A DNA stretch of 64,000 nucleotides from NCBI GenBank assembly GCA_032718475.1, contig JAUCBJ010005028.1, positions 51,450 through 115,449 on the forward strand, written 5' to 3'. The notes under the pieces are model-generated. The model was not told the origin of the DNA. It saw only the letters and a list, made by a program, of their open reading frames with translations, and did no database searches. This document shows positions 1 through 24,089 of the stretch, in pieces (the stretch's first letter is position 1; each line of letters begins with the position of its first letter). The translations under genes and the position numbers were made by a program. The stretch comes from Nemertoderma westbladi. Lineage: Eukaryota > Xenacoelomorpha > Nemertodermatida > Nemertodermatidae.

Positions 1-190
1 ACTGCATCACACACAGTACAGCAGTACCGGTAATACACTGTAATATGGTACAGTTATCAGAGGCAATACTGCAATAGGCTATCGGTACCGGACCATCTTG
101 CATACATCACAGCATACGGAGGGGATCTACTATCTAGGCCTATACACCCCCACCAACCCTAATACTGTCATATGATAGTGTCTGACAGTA

Positions 191-2104
191 TCAGAGTGTA
201 CTGGTCTGCCCGCTGTCGCCTGCAGGTACGATTGTATGTGTACCAAGGTGTACTAAATAAACTGGAGGTTTACAGACTCTGGGTTTAACAACTTTATGAG
301 TAATAACCCGCGGTTTGCTACCCATAAATCCAAATAATACAGACATTTTCGATAAAAATAAAAGACTTGGATGGTCTACCCTATCAATAACTTTACGATC
401 TAAATCGTTGAAGCGAATTGCCTCGAAAGTTGTTTTAACATTAACAACCTTCCACCACTTTAGAACAATTTCTATAAATAAAGCAGTATCCGCGGTGGTA
501 GAAGATAGACTGAGAATACGCAGCGCAGCTACTGTCTTCTCGTTGAATACACGCAGGCACAGTTTGACATTTTGTCGCTGTATTGAAGTCGGCCAAACCG
601 AATCGTGATTAAGTTTTGTAAGTTTCAACAAGTTGGTTTTCTCAGCATTAAATAGTAGAACAATATCTGACCAACAGGCACATCGAGTTGTTTTTGAAAC
701 ATCATCAGGATCAAAAAATTCAAGTTTCTGTAATTTTTCCGTTATCCAGTTATTTCTAATCAATTTAAGGAGATGCACGGTATCCTTCAGGTGTAATAAC
801 GGGGTTGGCGGGGATCGTCCAACCGGAATAGGAAAATCGTGCGCAAACTTACGATTCACATTAGTGTTGTCAGTAATAGTTGCCAATACAATACCCCCAA
901 ATTCTTCGATCGAATTAATGGCATTCTTTACAACGGTCACTTGGAATGCAGAATCTAGCGAATTAATTGGTATCATTTTTACAACAAACTTGATGTTCGT
1001 GAACAAAAACTTCACCATGAGACACAAAAGAGTCTTCGCCATTTCGTCGGGTTTGTCAAGAGCCTTGCCGTAAACCTCTCCACTGTGGTAGGTCAATTGT
1101 TCACTAACATAGACTTCATCGATTAATATAATTGAGTACTTTGATCGAGGTTGAAGTTTCGCTAACATTGATTTAATGTAATCGTTTTGAGGGACATTGC
1201 TCACCATAGAAGTTAGCGCTTGCAGGGTGCGTATTGACGGCAGTTGTAGCAAGTCTCTCAATTCAATGTATAATCGACGAGATTTAGAATACAAGTGAAA
1301 CGCGGTAATTAAATCATACCTCGAATAAATTCGACGATTTTTCGGAATATTAAGTAATTCTATTTGATGAAGGATAAAGTTCCATTTGGAACGATTAGTT
1401 TCATCATCTTCTTTCTCTTCCTGGTCATGTTTAATAAATCGTATGAGTTCCTCAAGCTCACTCCACATAAGGATATTTCGAATAAATGGATGTATAACCT
1501 TCCTTAATCCATAGAAACATCTGAGATTGGCAGATTCTATATTTGTAGCTGTAGGTAAAGCATTCAAGTGGAGAGACCATAAGGCATAGGGGGTATCAAG
1601 GTTTCTTTCTATACTAGATATATAAAATACGTCGTCATGTAATGTAATATCGGCAACGTCAGAGTAGCGCTTGGAAAACTCACCCAAGAATGTGGGGAAT
1701 GTAATTGAATCGCGTTGTTTAAACTCAAGCATTTCATCTACCCCAGGAGACCGCACTTCGACTGTAGTCTTTGTAGAACTTGGTCGGGGAGGCGGTGGTG
1801 GCGTGGGTATGCAGGTTGGCGGAACGTTCGGAAATATGCTGGGAGGATGTATCGGCACTCTGGATCCCCCCTGCACGCCTTTAGTTTCTACACCAGGCGG
1901 CCAATGCACTGAACAGATTCCCATATTTTTTGTAACATCTTCTGGCTTAACGATATTCGGTAGGCGTTGCAACCAGGCTTGCAATGCAAGTGGATCAGTT
2001 GGAAAGCGATATATTGGAATTTTTGTCTCCCCTGCTCCTAGAGTTCCATCCTTGAGTTTATCGTATCCAGTTCGGCAACCTCCAACACTACATTTCCTCG
2101 GCAT
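191..2104 (-). CDS. THAP-domain, P-element-like transposase (THAP9-type)
   Basis: The intronless reading frame starts best at the internal Met at 2104 (MPRKC), because THAP domains begin right at the N-terminus; an upstream in-frame Met at 2131 adds nine residues. Residues 1-90 hold the THAP zinc finger: CSVGGC, a Trp in LQAWLQRLP, then the CSVHW Cys/His pair and the closing PPSIFP. A Pro-rich linker follows, then a P-type transposase core with the acidic motifs LIDEVY and TITDN, plausible RNase H-fold catalytic aspartates, and a Trp-rich C-terminal part. About 637 codons is somewhat shorter than typical THAP9. Family knowledge: P-like transposases bind their ends through THAP and cut DNA in the nucleus. 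The last residues read through the left inverted repeat at 244-260, so the native C-terminus may be slightly different. No internal stop is seen. It could be active or a domesticated copy. Confidence 0.85.
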   Translation of the reverse strand: MPRKCSVGGCRTGYDKLKDGTLGAGETKIPIYRFPTDPLALQAWLQRLPNIVKPEDVTKNMGICSVHWPPGVETKGVQGGSRVPIHPPSIFPNVPPTCIPTPPPPPRPSSTKTTVEVRSPGVDEMLEFKQRDSITFPTFLGEFSKRYSDVADITLHDDVFYISSIERNLDTPYALWSLHLNALPTATNIESANLRCFYGLRKVIHPFIRNILMWSELEELIRFIKHDQEEKEDDETNRSKWNFILHQIELLNIPKNRRIYSRYDLITAFHLYSKSRRLYIELRDLLQLPSIRTLQALTSMVSNVPQNDYIKSMLAKLQPRSKYSIILIDEVYVSEQLTYHSGEVYGKALDKPDEMAKTLLCLMVKFLFTNIKFVVKMIPINSLDSAFQVTVVKNAINSIEEFGGIVLATITDNTNVNRKFAHDFPIPVGRSPPTPLLHLKDTVHLLKLIRNNWITEKLQKLEFFDPDDVSKTTRCACWSDIVLLFNAEKTNLLKLTKLNHDSVWPTSIQRQNVKLCLRVFNEKTVAALRILSLSSTTADTALFIEIVLKWWKVVNVKTTFEAIRFNDLDRKVIDRVDHPSLLFLSKMSVLFGFMGSKPRVITHKVVKPRVCKPPVYLVHLGTHTIVPAGDSGQTSTL

Positions 2105-2601
2105 ATTCAATATCAACTCGGCCTTATACAATTATACAAATTGCGACAACCAGAATACAGGAATACAGCAATATCAGAATTTACTTTAAGGCAGCTAGCT
2201 ATTCAATAAGCCATGCCTACTTTCGGCCTACCCACCCCGTACCCGCTAACCTGTCTACTTTATGACTTTATTAATTAGCTAATTAGCCGCAGAACTGTTA
2301 GGCTAGGCCTATTGCTGTAATGAAACAGTAAAAGCCAGAAAGCTGAAATTCATTATACTGTTATATCAGCAACAGGTGCCTGACTGCCTGAGTACCGGTA
2401 CTGTTATACACAACAGCGCAAACTGGTACAGAGAGAGCACTGCCTGAGTGCTGCACTAGCTGATGCGTAATTTTAGTAATCTTGTGTGATTTAAAATCTT
2501 AGGTATACACACTCCCACTTTAATAAAAATGTTCAGCCTCCAATAATTGGAGGCCAATTCTCGCTGCATGACCTGTTATTTAGTACACCTTGATGTGTAC
2601 A
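234..2601 (-). mobile_element. P/THAP-type DNA transposon bounded by short inverted repeats
   Basis: A perfect 17-bp inverted repeat flanks the transposase: positions 244-260 and 2576-2592 (right copy TTATTTAGTACACCTTG). Similarity continues outward for about 10 bp around GTACACA with a 3-bp indel, so the ends lie near 234 and 2601. No clear target duplication was found, so the exact termini are inferred. Confidence 0.55.
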
Positions 2602-2781
2602 CACCTGTAACAGTGCAACAGTAACATGCATGCCCCATTACAGCATTACTGCATTAGAGACCTACATCATTACTCTACAGCTCGAGGACTAGGCCTACTC
2701 TACGCACCGTACTGTCAGACTGTAGTTGTAGTACCAGTATGCAGTAGGGCAGTTAGGCTGTGAGTGCAGTAAGGCAGTAAG
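2202..2781. other. Intergenic; right end of the THAP element, no gene seen
   Basis: AT-rich sequence upstream of the transposase start. It holds the right inverted repeat at 2576-2592 and a near-palindrome around 2537-2555 (GCCTCCAAT / ATTGGAGGC). No coding signal was recognised. Confidence 0.5.
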
Positions 2782-3209
2782 GTGGAAGTTAGGAAGTTCA
2801 TTCATATGATTCATTCGAGTTCTGAGGAGTCAGACGATGAGTCTGGAGATGGGATCTCCTCCTCTGATGCTGAGAACGAGCAACGCGGATCTGATTCATC
2901 TGATGATCTCTCTCCGGAAGATTCGTCTGCAGAGAACGATAGCGGGTCCCTTGTTTGGGCGAAAATGTCGAAGCAGGATAACCCATGGCCAGCGCATATA
3001 CTGGTATAGTCGCGCCTAACGCACATTTTCCTAAACCCACTAAAGGGAAATTTGGGGGCGAATACAAATATGTATACTTTTACGGAACCAAAAATTTTTC
3101 ATGGGTGAAGAATACCCCGGAATATATTCTCCCTTATATTGAGTATAAAGACAAGTTCTCTGTGCGGAAGGCCAATATCCCCGTAATGCCAATTTTATAT
3201 TGGCACTAG
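2782..3209 (+). pseudogene. PWWP-domain protein fragment, frame-broken
   Basis: The first frame (2782-3009) encodes an acidic, Ser-rich head of about 55 residues and then the PWWP opening SLVWAKMSKQDNPWPAHI, which matches the family pattern of LVWAK followed by an aromatic-Pro-Trp-Pro motif. The domain then continues in another frame (2985-3209) with YKYVYFYGTKNFSWV and a YILPYIEY segment, as in the middle beta-strands and F-G-T-x-x-x-W motif of PWWP domains. One indel between about 2985 and 3006 would join the two, giving roughly 140 codons. PWWP domains read methylated histone H3 tails and bind DNA. It could be a pseudogene, a sequencing indel, or an exon with an unseen splice. No TE ends were recognised around it. 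Confidence 0.6.
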
Positions 3210-4074
3210 GCGAAATACAAAACAATGAATAATTATCATTGATTTTTAGGTGAACAACAAATGTATATCGTTGTTTAAAGTACCTACCATTACCGATACA
3301 GCTACAATAAAGTTATAGGGTATATATATTATATATATATATACGGTTATATATATATACCTTATAATATATACCTACCCATTACTGTACCATCAACAGG
3401 TTTTTAAACAATATTTTTTATTTGTATAATAATTTCAATTATTTTTTGCCAGTATTATATATTTTTAATTATTTTTTTTATTTATATTTGTACCTATATT
3501 ATACATCTATATCGTCTTATTTTTATATTTTCTAAATTGAATCATAAGCCATTTTGAAACCCATTAGGCCATTTCGTGCTCATGTGCTCATTTCGTGCTC
3601 ATGTGCTCATTTCGTGCCCTTGATTAGTATAGTTTACCTCTATAACGGGGGATATATATAAATTGCCAGTGAGTTTGTTTTTGCTGCTCATATAAATGGG
3701 AGGAGTTCAGGTTATTAAACAACGATATATATATATCTACATAAATATAGTGCTACTTGATTGTGTTTAATTATGTTGTGTTTCTTCCATAGCTGTTTTC
3801 TATAGCATTTGTGTTTCCATAGGTAATTTGAAATCTGCATATGTTCAATCTTTCTATAATAAAACTGCCCAACGTCTGTGAAAAAAGTCTGTGTTATTGT
3901 GTTTAATTATGTCACCTATATAATTGTGTTGTGTTTCCATAGCTGTTTTCTACAGCATTTGTGTTTCCACAGGTGTTTTCTATAGCATAGGTAATTTGAT
4001 ATGTGCATATGTTCAATCTTTCTATAATCAAACTGCCAAACGTCTGTGAAAAAAGTCTGTGTTATTCAAGAAAA
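3210..4074. other. AT-rich non-coding sequence with small repeats
   Basis: Contains a (TA)n tract near 3320-3360, three short direct repeats of CATTTCGTGCTCATGTGCT around 3570-3615, and two diverged relatives of the downstream 105-bp monomer (about 3840-3900 and 4010-4070). No gene was seen. It probably lies within the upstream BiP intron. Confidence 0.5.
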
Positions 4075-5565
4075 ATGCCATTTTTTATATTCAAACTGCC
4101 ACTTTTATTCAAGCAACATGCATTCTTTTATCAAACAAGAGGATCTCGTCCAAATAGAAAGTCCGTGTTATTCAAGAAAAATGCCATTTTTTATATTAAA
4201 CTGCCACTTTTATTCAAGCAACAGGCATTCTTTTATCAAACAAGAGGATCTCGTCCAAATAGAAAGTCCGTGTTATTCAAGAAAAATGCCATTTTTTATA
4301 TTAAACTGCCACTTTTATTCAAGCAACATGCATTCTTTTATCAAACAAGAGGATCTCGTCCAAATAGAAAGTCCGTGTTATTCAAGAAAAATGCCATTTT
4401 TTATATTAAACTGCCACTTTTATTCAAGCAACAGGCATTCTTTTATCAAACAAGAGGATCTCGTCCAAATAGAAAGTCCGTGTTATTCAAGAAAAATGCC
4501 ATTTTTTTATATTAAACTGCCACTTTTATTCAAGCAACATGCATTCTTTTATCAAACAAGAGGATCTCGTCCAAATAGAAAGTCCGTGTTATTCAAGAAA
4601 AATGCCATTTTTTATATTAAACTGCCACTTTTATTCAAGCAACAGGCATTCTTTTATCAAACAAGAGGATCTCGTCCAAATAGCAAGTCCGTGTTATTCA
4701 AGAAAAATGCCATTTTTTATATTAAACTGCCACTTTTATTCAAGCAACAGGCATTCTTTTATCAAACAAGAGGATCTCGTCCAAATAGAAAGTCCGTGTT
4801 ATTCAAGAAAAATGCCATTTTTTTTATATTAAACTGCCACTTTTATTCAAGCAACATGCATTCTTTTATCAAACAAGAGGATCTCGTCCAAATAGAAAGT
4901 CCGTGTTATTCAAGAAAAATGCCATTTTTTATATTAAACTGCCACTTTTATTCAAGCAACAGGCATTCTTTTATCAAACAAGAGGATCTCGTCCAAATAG
5001 AAAGTCCGTGTTATTCAAGAAAAATGCCGTTTTTTTTTATATTAAACTGCCACTTTTATTCAAGCAACAGGCATTCTTTTATCAAACAAGAGGATCTCGT
5101 CCAAATAGAAAGTCCGTGTTATTCAAGAAAAATGCCGTTTTTTTTTATATTAAACTGCCACTTTTATTCAAGCAACAGGCATTCTTTTATCAAACAAGAG
5201 GATCTCGTCCAAATAGCAAGTCCGTGTTATTCAAGAAAAATGCCATTTTTTATATTAAACTGCCACTTTTATTCAAGCAACAGGCATTCTTTTATCAAAC
5301 AAGAGGATCTCGTCCAAATAGAAAGTCCGTGTTATTCAAGAAAAATGCCGTTTTTTTTTATATTAAACTGCCACTTTTATTCAAGCAACATGCATTCTTT
5401 TATCAAACAAGAGGATCTCGTCCAAATAGAAAGTCTGTGTTATTCAAGAAAAATGCCATTTTTTATATTAAACTGCCACTTTTATTCAAGCAACTTGCAT
5501 TCTTTTATCAAACAAGAGGATCTCGTCCAAATAGAAAGTCCGTGTTATTCAAGAAAAAGGCCATC
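4075..5565 (+). repeat. 105-bp tandem satellite, about 14 copies
   Basis: The period is exactly 105 bp (for example GTCCG at 4161 and 4266). Each copy has TTATTCAAGAAAAATGCC, a T-run, TTAAACTGCC, ATTCTTTTATCAAACAAG and AGGATCTCGTCCAAATAG. Copies differ at diagnostic sites (AACATGCATT, AACAGGCATT or AACTTGCATT; AATAGAAAG or AATAGCAAG) and in T-run length. Because 105 is divisible by three and several frames are open, long artificial reading frames arise. Confidence 0.95.
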
Positions 5566-5656
5566 TTATAAAAATTAAACAACCACTTATTAATTTTATA
5601 ACTGCAGGTTTGATAAGCCTAATAAGTGTTAGTTTATTTGAAATTTTTTAACCGCA

Positions 5657-5718
5657 GGTTTTCCAAAAAAGCGCCTCGTTCTGGTGTTGCACTTTAAGCG
5701 CAACTTTTTTGGAAAACC
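5657..5718. repeat. Short inverted repeat (hairpin)
   Basis: The arm GGTTTTCCAAAAAAGCGC (5657-5674) is matched by an inverted arm at 5698-5718 with a small bulge, enclosing about 23 bp. It sits between the 105-bp and 22-bp arrays and could be an end of a small element. Confidence 0.6.
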
Positions 5719-5756
5719 GGTGGTTTTTTAGTAAAAAAACGCCAGTTACTTCTTTC

Positions 5757-6215
5757 AGTGTAGTTACCTTCCCGTTCTCAGTTAGTTAGTTACCTCCCCC
5801 TTCCCGTTCTCAGATAGTTACCTTCCCGTTCTCAGTTAGTTAGTTACCTTCCCCTTCCCGTTCTCAGTTAGTTACCTTCCCGTTCTCAGTTAGTTAGTTA
5901 CCTTCCCGTTCTCAGTTAGTTACATTCCCGTTCTCAGTTAGTTACCTTCCCGTTCTCAGTTAGTTAGTTACCTTCCCGTTCTCAGATAGTTACCTTCCCG
6001 TTCTCAGTTAGTTAGTTACCTTCCCCTTCCCGTTCTCAGTTAGTTACCTTCCCGTTCTCAGTTAGTTAGTTACCTTCCCGTTCTCAGTTAGTTACCTTCC
6101 CGTTCTCAGTTAGTTACCTTCCCGTTCTCAAGTAGTTAGTTACCTTCCCGTTCTCAGTTAGTTACCTTCCCGTTCTCAGTTAGTTAGTTACCTTCCCCTT
6201 CCCGTTTTCAGTTAT
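5757..6215 (+). repeat. 22/26-bp tandem minisatellite (TTACCTTCCCGTTCTCAG)
   Basis: Repeats of TTACCTTCCCGTTCTCAG plus TTAG or TTAGTTAG, about 20 copies, ending within 50 bp of the BiP splice acceptor at 6263. Each unit has a pyrimidine tract followed by CAG, so it looks like a 3' splice site. Confidence 0.9.
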
Positions 6216-6263
6216 AGTTACCTTTCCGTTTATCTTATTTCTCCCATTTTTATTATACCGCAG

Positions 6264-19108
<12,845 letters not shown>

Positions 19109-19147
19109 AAACCGAATCAACTAACAACCGAGGAACGTCGATATATT

Positions 19148-19153
19148 AATAAA
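19148..19153 (+). terminator. Poly(A) signal AATAAA for BiP
   Basis: A canonical AATAAA 40 bp after the stop codon, followed by T-rich sequence. Other AATAAA motifs occur farther on, near 19570. Confidence 0.6.
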
Positions 19154-19611
19154 TAGACCTTTTTTGCAATTTTTGTTAACGTCTAAATAGCGGTTCTTTG
19201 AGTGTTTGTAACTTCGTGGTTTTTAGTGGCAGTTTAGTATCAGTTCTGTACTCTGTAACCGTCCGTGTCCGACACCTGTCTCGTACATTTTGGGTCTGTC
19301 TTTGTTTACAACAGTTTTTTTTTTGAATTATAAAATGACCAAATCATTCCTGTGAGACTGATCCCTACTGGTATCTGTAACTAATGGTTGTGGCTAACAT
19401 TTGTGCTCCTATAGACAACAAATAATTAGATTTAATACCCTAATTAATTATTATAGTTCGTTCATGTTAGAGTAATTATTATTTTAATTTGTAACTTTAA
19501 GTGACAGAACATCTATAATATAATCACTATTTCTAAAAGTTGAAAGGATCTCATATGAAGGGTGTGTGTAATAAATAAATAGATTTGTAATTAAATTAAT
19601 ATTTCAATTTT
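19154..19611. other. BiP 3' UTR/intergenic, no gene seen
   Basis: AT-rich sequence with a T-run near 19315 and no coding signal. Confidence 0.5.
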
Positions 19612-19797
19612 TCAATTGGAAGTGGGAGGGGCGAGAAGAAGGAAGTCCGATTGGAAGTGGGGAGGGACGGGAATATTGGAAGTCAGATTGGAAGTGGGAG
19701 GGACGGGAATATTGGAAGTCAGATTGGAAGTGGGAGGGACGGGAATATTGGAAGTCAGGTTGGAAGTGGGAGGGACGGGAATATTGGAAGGTCAAAA
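19612..19797 (+). repeat. Small outlier array of the 36-bp purine-rich minisatellite
   Basis: About five copies of the unit found at 20892-22208 (GGAAGTGGGAGGGACGGG then AATATTGGAAGTCAGATT), 1.1 kb upstream of the main array. Confidence 0.9.
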
Positions 19798-20493
19798 TAA
19801 AATCACCGGCTGACCGGGGGGGGGGGCATTCTGCGCGGTAGGGGGCCATATGGCGCTAGGCCTATGTGACCCGGGCATTTGGGGCTAGGCAAATATGCCC
19901 CCTGGGCATTCCGCGCAGGGGGACATTTTCGCCTGTGACACCGGTACTAGTAAATAACATAATGCTGTAATGCACTACAGTAAACGTCAAGATACAGCAG
20001 GGATTCCTGGATTCTATCTGACACTACAGCAGATCTACTGCTCTAGGCTGCTCTGCTAGGCCGTGTGCGTATTGCTGTATTGCAATAATGCTGTCTTTAG
20101 TCTGTTTACTGGTTTAGGCCTACGACGACCACCGGTAGAAAACCCGTCAAGCAGACCCGGACGCGTCAAGCGTCAAAAGCAATAAGAGAGAGCTGAATTT
20201 GTAAACAATTTCGAAACTATAATTATTGTTTTGTTATAATTAAAACATTATAATAATAATTATCATGATTTAATTATACTCACTGTCTGTCGCCAGGTGT
20301 TTTGCTATAGTCGACCCCCCCCCCCCCCATACCTTCTCCTTCAATCCAACAGCTTTACTGTTATACGACATACGCGGGTAACTTCTTGTCAATATAATAC
20401 TCAATGTTGCTGTACCAGCACTATAATTTTCTTCTTCTTGATCCATTTTCAGCCTAGCAGTCTATCACACACACAGTCCAGCAACAAGAAATA
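19798..20493. other. Intergenic with poly-G and poly-C runs
   Basis: Contains G11 at 19816-19826 and C14 at 20315-20328, repeated GGCATT/GCGC-rich motifs near 19826-19925, and no recognisable gene. Confidence 0.5.
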
Positions 20494-20891
20494 CTTTGAT
20501 TTATGAGGAAGAAATTAAAATACTATACCGGTACCGGTTATAAATTATTAACAACTATCAGCAACTAAGATGATCTACGATTAATTATTTAGGTGTCTAA
20601 TACTACTGTCGACATGCTGCATTGCAGCTGCATTATATAAATATATAGAATAAGAATGATATGTCAGCTTGTCATAGATTATATGAATTTCAGAGGCGTC
20701 TCAAGAAAGTTATGGAGTGTCCACCAAGTATATTATTCTCTCCATGAGGCTGGGCCGCCATAGCACATGGCAGGTGCCTCCCGTGCATTGGTTGACCCTC
20801 ACGGTGACTTCTCACACCACTTATTGTACTCAAATATACATAAATAAGTCATTGTGTACATAAATATATGGACATATATGTTTAGATGGAC
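20494..20891 (+). repeat. 0.4-kb dispersed repeat, copy 1
   Basis: Nearly identical to 26147-26548, both starting CTTTGATTTATGAGGAAGAA and ending near ATATGTTTANATGGAC. This copy runs straight into the purine-rich minisatellite. It contains a GC-richer core near 20750-20815. No RNA gene or coding region was recognised in it. Confidence 0.9.
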
Positions 20892-22208
20892 GGGAATATT
20901 GGAAGTCCGATTGGAAGTGGGAGGGACGGGAATATTGGAAGTCAGATTGGAAGTGGGAGGGGCGAGAAGACGGAAGTCCGATTGGAAGTGGGGAGGGACG
21001 GGAATATTGGAAGTCAGATTGGAAGTGGGAGGGACGGGAATATTGGAAGTCAGATTGGAAGTGGGAGGGGCGAGAAGAAGGAAGTCCGATTGGAAGTGGG
21101 ATGGACGGGAAGATGGAAGTCCGATTGGAAGTGGGAGGGACGGGAATATTGGAAGTCCGATTGGAAGTGGTAGGGATGGGAAGATGGAAGTCAGATAGGA
21201 AGTGGGAGGGACGGGAATATTGGAAGTCAGATTGGAAGTGGGAGGGACGGGAAAATGGAAGTCCAATTGGAAGTGGGAGGGACGGGAAAATGGAAGTCCG
21301 ATTGGAAGTGGGAGGGACGGGAATATTGGAAGTCCGATTGGAAGTGGTAGGGATGGGAAGATGGAAGTCAGATAGGAAGTGGGAGGGACGGGAATATTGG
21401 AAGTCAGATTGGAAGTGGGAGGGACGGGAATATTGGAAGTCAGATTGGAAGTGGGATGGACGGGAAGATGGAAGTCCGATTGGAAGTGGGAGGGACGGGA
21501 ATATTGGAAGTCCGATTGGAAGTGGTAGGGATGGGAAGATGGAAGTCAGATAGGAAGTGGGAGGGACGGGAATATTGGAAGTCAGATTGGAAGTGGGAGG
21601 GACGGGAAGATGGAAGTCAGATTGGAAGTGGGATGGACGGGAAGATGGAAGTCCGATTGGAAGTGGGAGGGACGGGAATATTGGAAGTCCGATTGGAAGT
21701 GGTAGGGATGGGAAGATGGAAGTCAGATAGGAAGTGGGAGGGACGGGAATATTGGAAGTCAGATTGGAAGTGGGAGGGACGGGAAAATGGAAGTCCAATT
21801 GGAAGTGGGAGGGACGGGAAAATGGAAGTCCGATTGGAAGTGGGAGGGACGGGAAGATGTAAGTCCGATTGGAAGTAGGATGGACGGGAAGATGTAAGTC
21901 CGTTTGGAGATGGGATGGGCGGGAAGATGGAAGTCAGATTGGAAGTGGGAGGGACGGGAATATTGGAAGTCCGATTGGAAGTGGTAGGGATGGGAAAATG
22001 GAAGTCCGATTGGAAGTGGGAGGGACGGGAAGATGTAAGTCCGTTTGGAGATGGGATGGACGGGAAGATAGAAGTCCGATTGGAAGTGGGAGGGACGGGA
22101 AGATGTAAGTCCGATTGGAAGTGGGAGGGACGGGAAGATGTAAGTCCGTTTGGAGATGGGATGGATTGGAAGTGGAAGGGACGGGAAGATGGAAGTTAGA
22201 TTGGAAGT
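20892..22208 (+). repeat. 33/36-bp purine-rich minisatellite
   Basis: Units of GGAAGTGGGAGGGACGGG plus AATATTGGAAGTCCGATT (36 bp) or AAGATGGAAGTCCGATT (about 33 bp), with a GGAGATGGGATGGACGG variant toward the right end. Higher-order blocks of about 200 bp repeat (near 21100, 21280, 21460 and 21640). The plus strand is strongly purine-rich. Units divisible by three keep artificial frames open on both strands. Confidence 0.93.
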
Positions 22209-24089
22209 GGACCGGTACACAAAGTACAGTAGACCCCTATATGACAAATATATTTATATTAGCAAAGTACTACTTTGCAACGTTGCGTCCTATAAAACGG
22301 AACGATGCAAAGTATTCACTAAATTAGTAACAATAAACTTCTAGAACACATCTTGTGTAATGTGTAATCCCCTTTGATAAAAGCCAAAGTATGCTAAGTG
22401 TAAGATTATTTACCCTACAGATGCTACAGTAACTGCAATGAATTGAACGACGTCCGGAAGATAATGTCGTTTACATTGGTGTAGGCCTATATAGTAAATG
22501 TTTTGGGTGATTTTGGCAAGAAATTTATTGTGATCAATAATCCGTCGATCTCATGCCCAGCTTACATTGTTGAGGATTTTGTGTAATTAGCAATACACAG
22601 ATTCTAACCCGACAAAAGGTTGTATAAATTTCGCACTGTTGCGTTAGACATTAGTGCTTACTCCAACCCAGCGTTATAATGGGAAACACTGGCTTTGCAG
22701 AGAACAAAATAATGCAGGCGCTCTGCAGGCGCCTGCAAATAATAAATGTTAAATTTATTGAATTAATTTTTAAAATTTATTTAACTGTACAAAACTTCAC
22801 TAGAGTAGGTTGCTCCCATTGGAATAATAATGAGTAAAAGCTTTCTGGAAAACATCCTGTGGGAACGAGAATCGTATTTCATATAATCATCATCAGCCAT
22901 CATGTAAAATCATCAGCCGGATTATTGATGCCAACAACTTTACCAACCAGAATCAGATAAAACATTTACTATATACTTCCATACAAGGAATATAATTAGG
23001 GGGGTGGGCGGTTGCAAATTTTTGAAACCATTGAAAAGTAATTCGAGAACAAGGAATTAACTACTTTTTGTTATTATTTCGCGTGACACTTGCCCTTATT
23101 CAATACTGTCAATACTACAGGCCAAGCAACCGGAAATTTTAATTAAATTAAATTTATTTAAATTACTAGCTAACTTGAGTTTCTGTGAAAACTATAAAAA
23201 CATATTTATTCAAATATTTGTTCCTACAAGACTAATCCAGAAATTGAATGCAGTTTATATATTCTAGAACGTAAGCTTATGTCAAATTTTGGCTTTAGAG
23301 CTAATTAATTTTGCGGATTAAACAGTCGGACAAAAAATGTTAAATCCTTTTCGTAAGAAATAGTTAATACTTGAAAAGAAACTTACAATAATTGTTATAC
23401 AAATAATTACCTGTTAGTCAATTAAAATGCAAAAATCCAACACTAGCTAATGTAATATTTCCATAACATTAGCTAATGTTATTTTGCATTACAAAATCAT
23501 TAAATTTTTATCAAATGCTTTCATTTTCATAATAACATGAAATTCCCTGTGTGTTTACTATGTAATTTTGACAACTTTGGAATTTTGGCTGCATTGCCTA
23601 TAGTAAAGAACACCTTGCCTTATTTTATTTAAGAACTAAAATATAACTTTAACCTTAATATAATAACTTTCTTAACTTATTTCCTACAGCAGCCGTTAAA
23701 ATTGTATAAACAGCACTACGGGAACCTAACAAGAACCTCAACCGGTTATATTTCTAGTTTTTTCTTTTTTTTTAAATATCATCTGCGGATATCATATAAT
23801 CATATGCGGATATCACTTTAAAATAAAAAATCCGACCAGGCCAACAGTATGTGTGTCGAACTCCCATCACCACCATATCAAATTTAGTAGCATTTATTAT
23901 TGAAATTTGAAAACTAATCGAAGGATGTTTGGGGGGTCTGTTAGTTAAATAAAAGTTGTTATATTAATGGCTATGGTATTGGTGTGTCCCGTACTAAAGT
24001 TTTTTTTAATGTATTAAAATATCTTGTTAATTTGGAATTTTCATAGACTATAAGGCGATAGGCCCCCAACTATTCCGTTTGTACTAAGA
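22209..24089. other. Intergenic, no gene recognised
   Basis: About 1.9 kb of AT-rich DNA upstream of the Lifeguard gene. It has a small palindromic GCAGGCGC/GCGCCTGC motif near 22710-22735 and GCGGATATCA repeats near 23780-23815. No clear TATA box was found; the promoter and a 5' UTR exon may lie here. Confidence 0.5.

Noticed and set aside
4046-5578. 510-codon frame and companions in the 105-bp satellite
   Set aside because: It is open because of the repeat period and switches frame at every T-run change without effect; intronic position; no known domain.
20750-20815. snRNA-like GC-rich core in the dispersed repeat
   Set aside because: No match to U1, U2, U4, U5 or U6 hallmarks could be made in either strand.
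20799-22247. Pro/Ser-rich frames on the minus strand (SRPSHFQSDFQ repeats)
   Set aside because: Translation of a 33/36-bp minisatellite; both strands are open for the same reason.
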